A stretch of 14,268 nucleotides of DNA, taken from contig CAJONA010000020.1 in assembly GCA_905235755.1 (NCBI GenBank), positions 1 through 14,268 of the forward strand, in the 5' to 3' direction. This document shows, piece after piece, positions 14,011 to 14,268 of the stretch. Position 1 is the stretch's first letter, and each line of letters starts with the position of its first letter. The DNA is from an uncultured Clostridia bacterium. Its GTDB lineage: Bacteria; Bacillota; Clostridia; Oscillospirales; CAG-272. The notes under the pieces were generated by a model that made no database searches, had not been told where the DNA came from, and saw only the letters and a list, made by a program, of their open reading frames with translations. Position numbers and translations under genes: made by a program.

Positions 14011-14023
14011 GCCTGCTTTTCTT
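13993..14023 (+). terminator. Intrinsic terminator overlapping the coaD 3' end
   Basis: GCAGGC with its flanking A-run (up to 14004) pairs with GCCTGCTTTT (14011-14020) around a six-base loop holding the stop codon, followed by a T-rich stretch. A second hairpin, TTTTCTTG (14017-14024) with CAAGAAAA (14031-14038), overlaps the 3' arm, so two alternative structures compete or stack. Confidence 0.8.
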
Positions 14024-14038
14024 GTTTCTGCAAGAAAA

Positions 14039-14180
14039 ATCGGTTTTTCTCGCGCCGTGTTCTTTCTCGCGCGCCGCTTTTCTCTCGCGCCGCGTGCGCC
14101 CATCCTTCTCGCGCAGGATTTTCCCGTGCACCCATCTTTTCCGCGCCGCTTTTCTCTCGCGCCGTGCGCGAGGGGATTCT
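14039..14180. repeat. Degenerate GC/pyrimidine-rich intergenic repeat
   Basis: A 23-base block, from CGCGCCGCTTTT to CTCGCGCCG, occurs identically at 14070-14092 and 14142-14164, 72 bases apart. Related half-units (gtgcGcccatc-cttctcgcgc and gtgcAcccatc-ttttccgcgc) follow each copy. The plus strand is strongly pyrimidine-biased with many CGCG steps. The minus strand can be read as Arg/Glu/Lys-rich frames, but these look like products of the repeat. No gene is supported. Confidence 0.6.
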
Positions 14181-14215
14181 TGCTCTTTTCTTTCGGGAGC
14201 GAAAGAAAAGAAGCA
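14181..14215. repeat. Strong hairpin with purine and pyrimidine arms
   Basis: CTTTTCTTTCG (14185-14195) pairs perfectly with CGAAAGAAAAG (14200-14210) around GGAG, and TGCT/AGCA extends the stem past one bulged A. There is no T-run on either side, so this is not a plain terminator; a dispersed palindromic repeat or an RNA-processing stem is possible. The remaining bases to 14268 hold no recognisable gene. Confidence 0.6.
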
Positions 14216-14268
14216 CAAAAGAAAGCTCTTGCCGTTTTCTCTGCGTCGGCGATTTTGTGTCGCTGCTG

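Noticed and set aside
14070..14164. Possible CRISPR repeats
   Set aside because: Only two copies exist, the region between them is itself a degenerate repeat and not a unique spacer, and no cas gene is present.
13824..14218. Arg/Glu/Lys-rich minus-strand frames at the right end
   Set aside because: They are low-complexity readings of the pyrimidine-rich repeat and of antisense coaD, with no ribosome binding site or family resemblance.

Overview
The window has two parts of different origin. Bases 1 to about 1565 are extremely AT-rich, with roughly one base in five G or C by eye. They carry one uninterrupted reading frame rich in Asn, Lys and Ile that is open at the left edge. Its layout is a hydrophobic signal-peptide-like stretch, a region resembling the ER-lumenal beta-propeller of the unfolded-protein sensor IRE1, one membrane segment, and a Lys/Glu/Asn-rich linker. 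The kinase and RNase domains expected next are absent. At about 1560-1600 the composition changes abruptly. Such DNA fits a very AT-rich eukaryote, for example an anaerobic gut fungus. The simplest reading is a chimeric metagenomic contig, not a bacterial gene.

From about 1600 to the end the DNA is balanced in composition, densely coding and typical of a gut or rumen Clostridia-like member of Bacillota. It has strong sigma-A-type promoters with 17-base spacers, purine-rich ribosome binding sites, intrinsic terminators tucked against stop codons, and families such as DUF4330, O-antigen-ligase-like proteins, a DGTAPH-type ATPase and an HPr-like protein. I cannot name the genus.

Layout. 1688-2758 (+) is a membrane-anchored endonuclease/exonuclease/phosphatase-family protein, separated by a bidirectional terminator from a converging minus-strand pair: a family-2 glycosyltransferase (2792-3511) downstream of a membrane-anchored parvulin-like foldase (3567-4754). 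A minus-strand P-loop ATPase (4860-5906) lies upstream and diverges from rpsU. The plus strand then carries rpsU, rimM and trmD (translation), a large O-antigen-ligase-like membrane protein followed by two DUF4330 proteins (cell envelope), an HPr-like protein whose phospho-accepting His is replaced, and the overlapping set uvrC, rsmD, coaD (DNA repair, 16S rRNA methylation, coenzyme A synthesis). The last 258 bases are a gene-free tract with a degenerate GC/pyrimidine-rich repeat and a strong hairpin.

The bacterial section is mostly ordinary housekeeping and envelope biology, and I see no clear new multi-gene system. The points most worth checking are the eukaryotic-like IRE1 fragment and its junction, the HPr variant (His15 replaced by Asn, Ser46 kept), the parvulin-like protein lacking the usual active-site histidines, the terminator between rpsU and rimM, and the O-antigen-ligase/DUF4330/DUF4330 set.
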